Source: Actinomadura alba (GTDB taxonomy: Bacteria > Actinomycetota > Actinomycetes > Streptosporangiales > Streptosporangiaceae). From it: a stretch of 64,000 nt of DNA. Of the stretch, positions 62,269-64,000 are shown in pieces. Every line of letters begins with the position of its first letter. Positions within the stretch are counted from its first letter, which is position 1. Made by a program: the position numbers and the translations under genes. The DNA is taken from contig NZ_JABVEC010000021.1 in NCBI RefSeq assembly GCF_014323705.1, forward strand, positions 87,060-151,059. Direction: 5' to 3'. The notes beneath the pieces are model-generated. The model searched no databases. It worked only from the letters and a program-made list of their open reading frames with translations, and had not been told where the DNA came from.

Positions 62269-63126
62269 ATGGCAGATCCCCTGCGGCCGACCGTGCGGCG
62301 CCGCCGCCTCGGTCGGGAGTTGCGCCGGCTCCGCGAGGACCATGGGCTGACCCTGGAGGCGGCCGCCCGGCGGCTCGACCATACGTTCTCGTCACTCAGC
62401 AAGATCGAGCGCGGCATGCAGGGCCTGCGCCAGGGCGAGCTGAACTTCATCCTCGACCAGTACGGCGTCACCGACGAGAACCTCCGCCTGGCCCTCCTCG
62501 CCCTCCGCAAGGACGCCAACAAGAAGGGCTGGTGGCATCGCTATAAGGACGCGCTCTCCTTGTCCGTCATGGACTTCATCAGCCTGGAGGCCGACGCCAC
62601 GGCCATGCGTATCTTCGAGGGATTACGGATCCCTGGTCTTCTGCAGACGGCAGATTACGCGCGCAGCATGATGAGGGCGGGTACGTCGCCTCCGCACCCA
62701 GACGAACAGGATGCCCTGGTCGCAGTTCGGCTGACACGTCAGCAGATCCTCACCTGCCCGAATCCGCCGCGGCTCTGGGTCATCCTCAGCGAGGCGGCGT
62801 TGCAGCAGAATGTGGGTGGCTCTCAGGTCATGAGTGCCCAGCTCGGGAAGCTGCTCGAAGTTGCGCAGTTGGGCAACGTAATGCTCCAGATCCTTCCTAA
62901 TAGCGCAGGCGCCACGCCTGGCCTCGACGGGCCCTTCATGACCCTCGACATAGGTGAGCGAGGCGAACTCTCCATCGTGTATGTGGACACCCTTACCCGC
63001 GCCTGGTACCTGGAAGATGATGAGGACCTGCGCCGTTACCGTCTGGCCTTTGATCATCTATGCGCAGCAGCTCTTTCGCAGCGCGATTCGCTGGTTCTGA
63101 TCGAGCGCGTAATGTCGGAGCTATAA
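62269..63126 (+). CDS. Scr1-family XRE regulator
   Basis: 285 residues from ATG 62269 (ATG 62251 is an alternative). HTH at about 8-65 (LGRELRRLREDHGLTLEAAA; SSLSKIERGMQGL), followed by the DUF5753 domain (IPGLLQTADYARSMM; LWVILSEAALQQNVGG; VMLQILPNSAG; YVDTLTRAWYLEDDEDLRRY). These regulators work with DUF397 partners that bind and inhibit them in development control. The DUF397 gene starts 23 bp downstream. Confidence 0.9.
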   Translation: MADPLRPTVRRRRLGRELRRLREDHGLTLEAAARRLDHTFSSLSKIERGMQGLRQGELNFILDQYGVTDENLRLALLALRKDANKKGWWHRYKDALSLSVMDFISLEADATAMRIFEGLRIPGLLQTADYARSMMRAGTSPPHPDEQDALVAVRLTRQQILTCPNPPRLWVILSEAALQQNVGGSQVMSAQLGKLLEVAQLGNVMLQILPNSAGATPGLDGPFMTLDIGERGELSIVYVDTLTRAWYLEDDEDLRRYRLAFDHLCAAALSQRDSLVLIERVMSEL

Positions 63127-63149
63127 CGGCCTTGGAGGGAGCAGACCGC

Positions 63150-63440
63150 ATGACCGAGCTGGACGTGTTGTTTGCCACCTGGCGCAAAAGCAGCCGAAGT
63201 GGATCAGGAACGGCGAGTGACTGCGTCGAGGTGGCGAGCGGGTGGCGAAAGAGCAAACGGAGCCATGAAGGTACGACGGCCGATTGCGTTGAGTTGGCGG
63301 TCGGGACGGATCGGGTGGTCGCGATGCGGGACTCCAAGGATCCGGACGGGGCAGTGCTGTGCTTCACGCGCCCGGAGTGGGTCGCCTTCCTCAGCCGGAT
63401 GAAGGCAGGCGCCCTCGATCGGACCGTTGACCAAGCGTGA
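63150..63440 (+). CDS. DUF397 protein with partial internal duplication
   Basis: 96 residues, ATG 63150 after GGAGGGAG. DUF397 proteins are normally ~60-70 residues. Here the opening half-domain WRKSSRSGSGTASDCVEVA is followed at once by a complete copy, WRKSKRSHEGTTADCVELAV and then RDSKDPDGAVLCFTRPEW. It is the expected antagonist of the upstream Scr1-type regulator. The extra half-domain is unusual. Confidence 0.85.
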   Translation: MTELDVLFATWRKSSRSGSGTASDCVEVASGWRKSKRSHEGTTADCVELAVGTDRVVAMRDSKDPDGAVLCFTRPEWVAFLSRMKAGALDRTVDQA

Positions 63441-63815
63441 TCTTGCGGGATCCAAGGGCACTGGACGGCGATTGGCTCCCCGGCGATCGGTCGCTGACGG
63501 GCAGTCTCATCGTGTGGTCGCCGAAGTCGGCAACCAGGTCAAGGTGGCCGCCGAGTGCTTCGACGTAGCGGCCGATGACGTCGATCGAGGTCACCTCGCC
63601 GTGTTCGATCTGCGAGATCCGGGCGATGCTCACGCCCATGGTCGCCGCGATGTCCTTTGTGTGAGTCTGGCTTGATTGCGTGCCTCGGCGAGCTGATGGC
63701 CTCGGGTTTCGGCGAGAAGTCGGCGTGCTCCGGCTTCGATCTCGGCGGGGGAGACGCCGGCCGCGTGTAGCTCCAACTCCAGGGTCTCCCAGTCCTGCGG
63801 GGTCCGCTTGGGCAT
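63391..63815 (-). pseudogene. XRE HTH gene with one-base frameshift
   Basis: ATG 63815 (GGAGGGG upstream) starts PKRTPQDWETLELELHAAGV, then LAEARNQARLTQ. The HTH continues only in another frame (KDIAATMGVSIARISQIEHG and ALGGHLDLVADFGD). One added A in the AAA run near 63657 would restore the frame, so this is a 1-base deletion or sequencing error. It resembles HigA-like antitoxins. Confidence 0.6.
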
Positions 63816-63817
63816 GC

Positions 63818-64000
63818 TCACCCCTCCTGTTCGGTGGTGTGGTCGATGTACAACTGCTCGGCCAGTGCGATGTTGTCGCGTAGGACCGCGCCGCCATCGG
63901 CGGGATCGTTCTCAGGCCTTGATGGTGCATTGTGTTCGTTCGCGTCGTTCAGGCGGCGCGCATGGGGGGGTCTCCTGGTGGTTGGTTCTCGTGCAGGAGG
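63818..64000 (-). CDS. Possible upstream gene, C-terminal part only
   Basis: An open frame runs in from the right edge and ends ALAEQLYIDHTTEQEG, just before the HTH gene. In toxin-antitoxin order this would be the toxin tail, but no motif supports that. Confidence 0.25.
   Translation of the reverse strand, partial: PPAREPTTRRPPHARRLNDANEHNAPSRPENDPADGGAVLRDNIALAEQLYIDHTTEQEG

Noticed and set aside
1..64000. CRISPR arrays
   Set aside because: No regularly spaced 25-40-bp repeats were seen; the tandem repeats found are short coding minisatellites or gene duplications.

Overview
The window is about 64 kb of high-GC DNA from a filamentous actinomycete. Indicators are strongly GC-biased third codon positions, many GTG and TTG starts, a HATPase / Scr1-type regulator / DUF397 cluster, a DUF4331 to RskA-like locus, DUF2510 and MocR proteins, and actinobacterial insertion-sequence types. 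A Streptosporangiales-like host is plausible, but no rRNA or other species marker is present.

Left arm (1-13.6 kb). This is a patchwork of intact accessory genes and debris. It holds the end of a glycosidase, a lipoprotein, a decayed Ser/Thr kinase, an ArsR/SRPBCC pair, a DUF6069 membrane protein, a methyltransferase with an XRE-cupin regulator divergent from a thioredoxin-reductase-like flavoprotein and an MFS exporter, and a large uncharacterised protein. Relics of IS30, integrase-core IS, DUF429 and aldo/keto reductase genes lie between them.

tRNA-Lys island array (about 14.07-31.79 kb). One complete tRNA-Lys(CTT) at 31721-31793 is preceded by three partial copies of its 3' end at 14069, 16399 and 17622. 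This is the pattern left by stacked integrative elements. Element A (2.3 kb) carries a flavin monooxygenase. Element B (1.2 kb) carries one unknown gene. Element C (14 kb) carries a minus-strand cassette: a lipoprotein, tandem I36-like secreted proteins, a MacAB-like adaptor/ATPase/permease, and a third I36-like protein. Element C also has an integrase truncated by a nearly intact IS, an Imm32-like gene and a NUDIX-blasticidin-deaminase-like fusion. Both ends of C carry the same paired 10-bp arm repeats.

Core-like right arm (32-64 kb). It begins with DUF4331, a TPR protein, and a deletion scar joining a NicO-type N-terminus to the tail of a sigma factor and an RskA-like anti-sigma factor. Next come BRCT-WD40, tRNA-His, orn, DUF2510, a PNPOx/MocR divergent pair, an amidase-like protein and an APH-like kinase. 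A membrane-anchored ECF sigma factor carrying its own zinc anti-sigma motif follows, then a VWA/solute-binding protein, an EEP phosphatase and a SpoU methyltransferase. The best-understood unit is a seven-gene-plus-regulator PTS operon (DeoR, PfkB, IIC, IIB, IIA, Zn dehydrogenase, HPr, EI), read here as uptake and catabolism of a polyol. The window ends with a HEAT protein, the HATPase/Scr1/DUF397 cluster and a frameshifted HTH gene.
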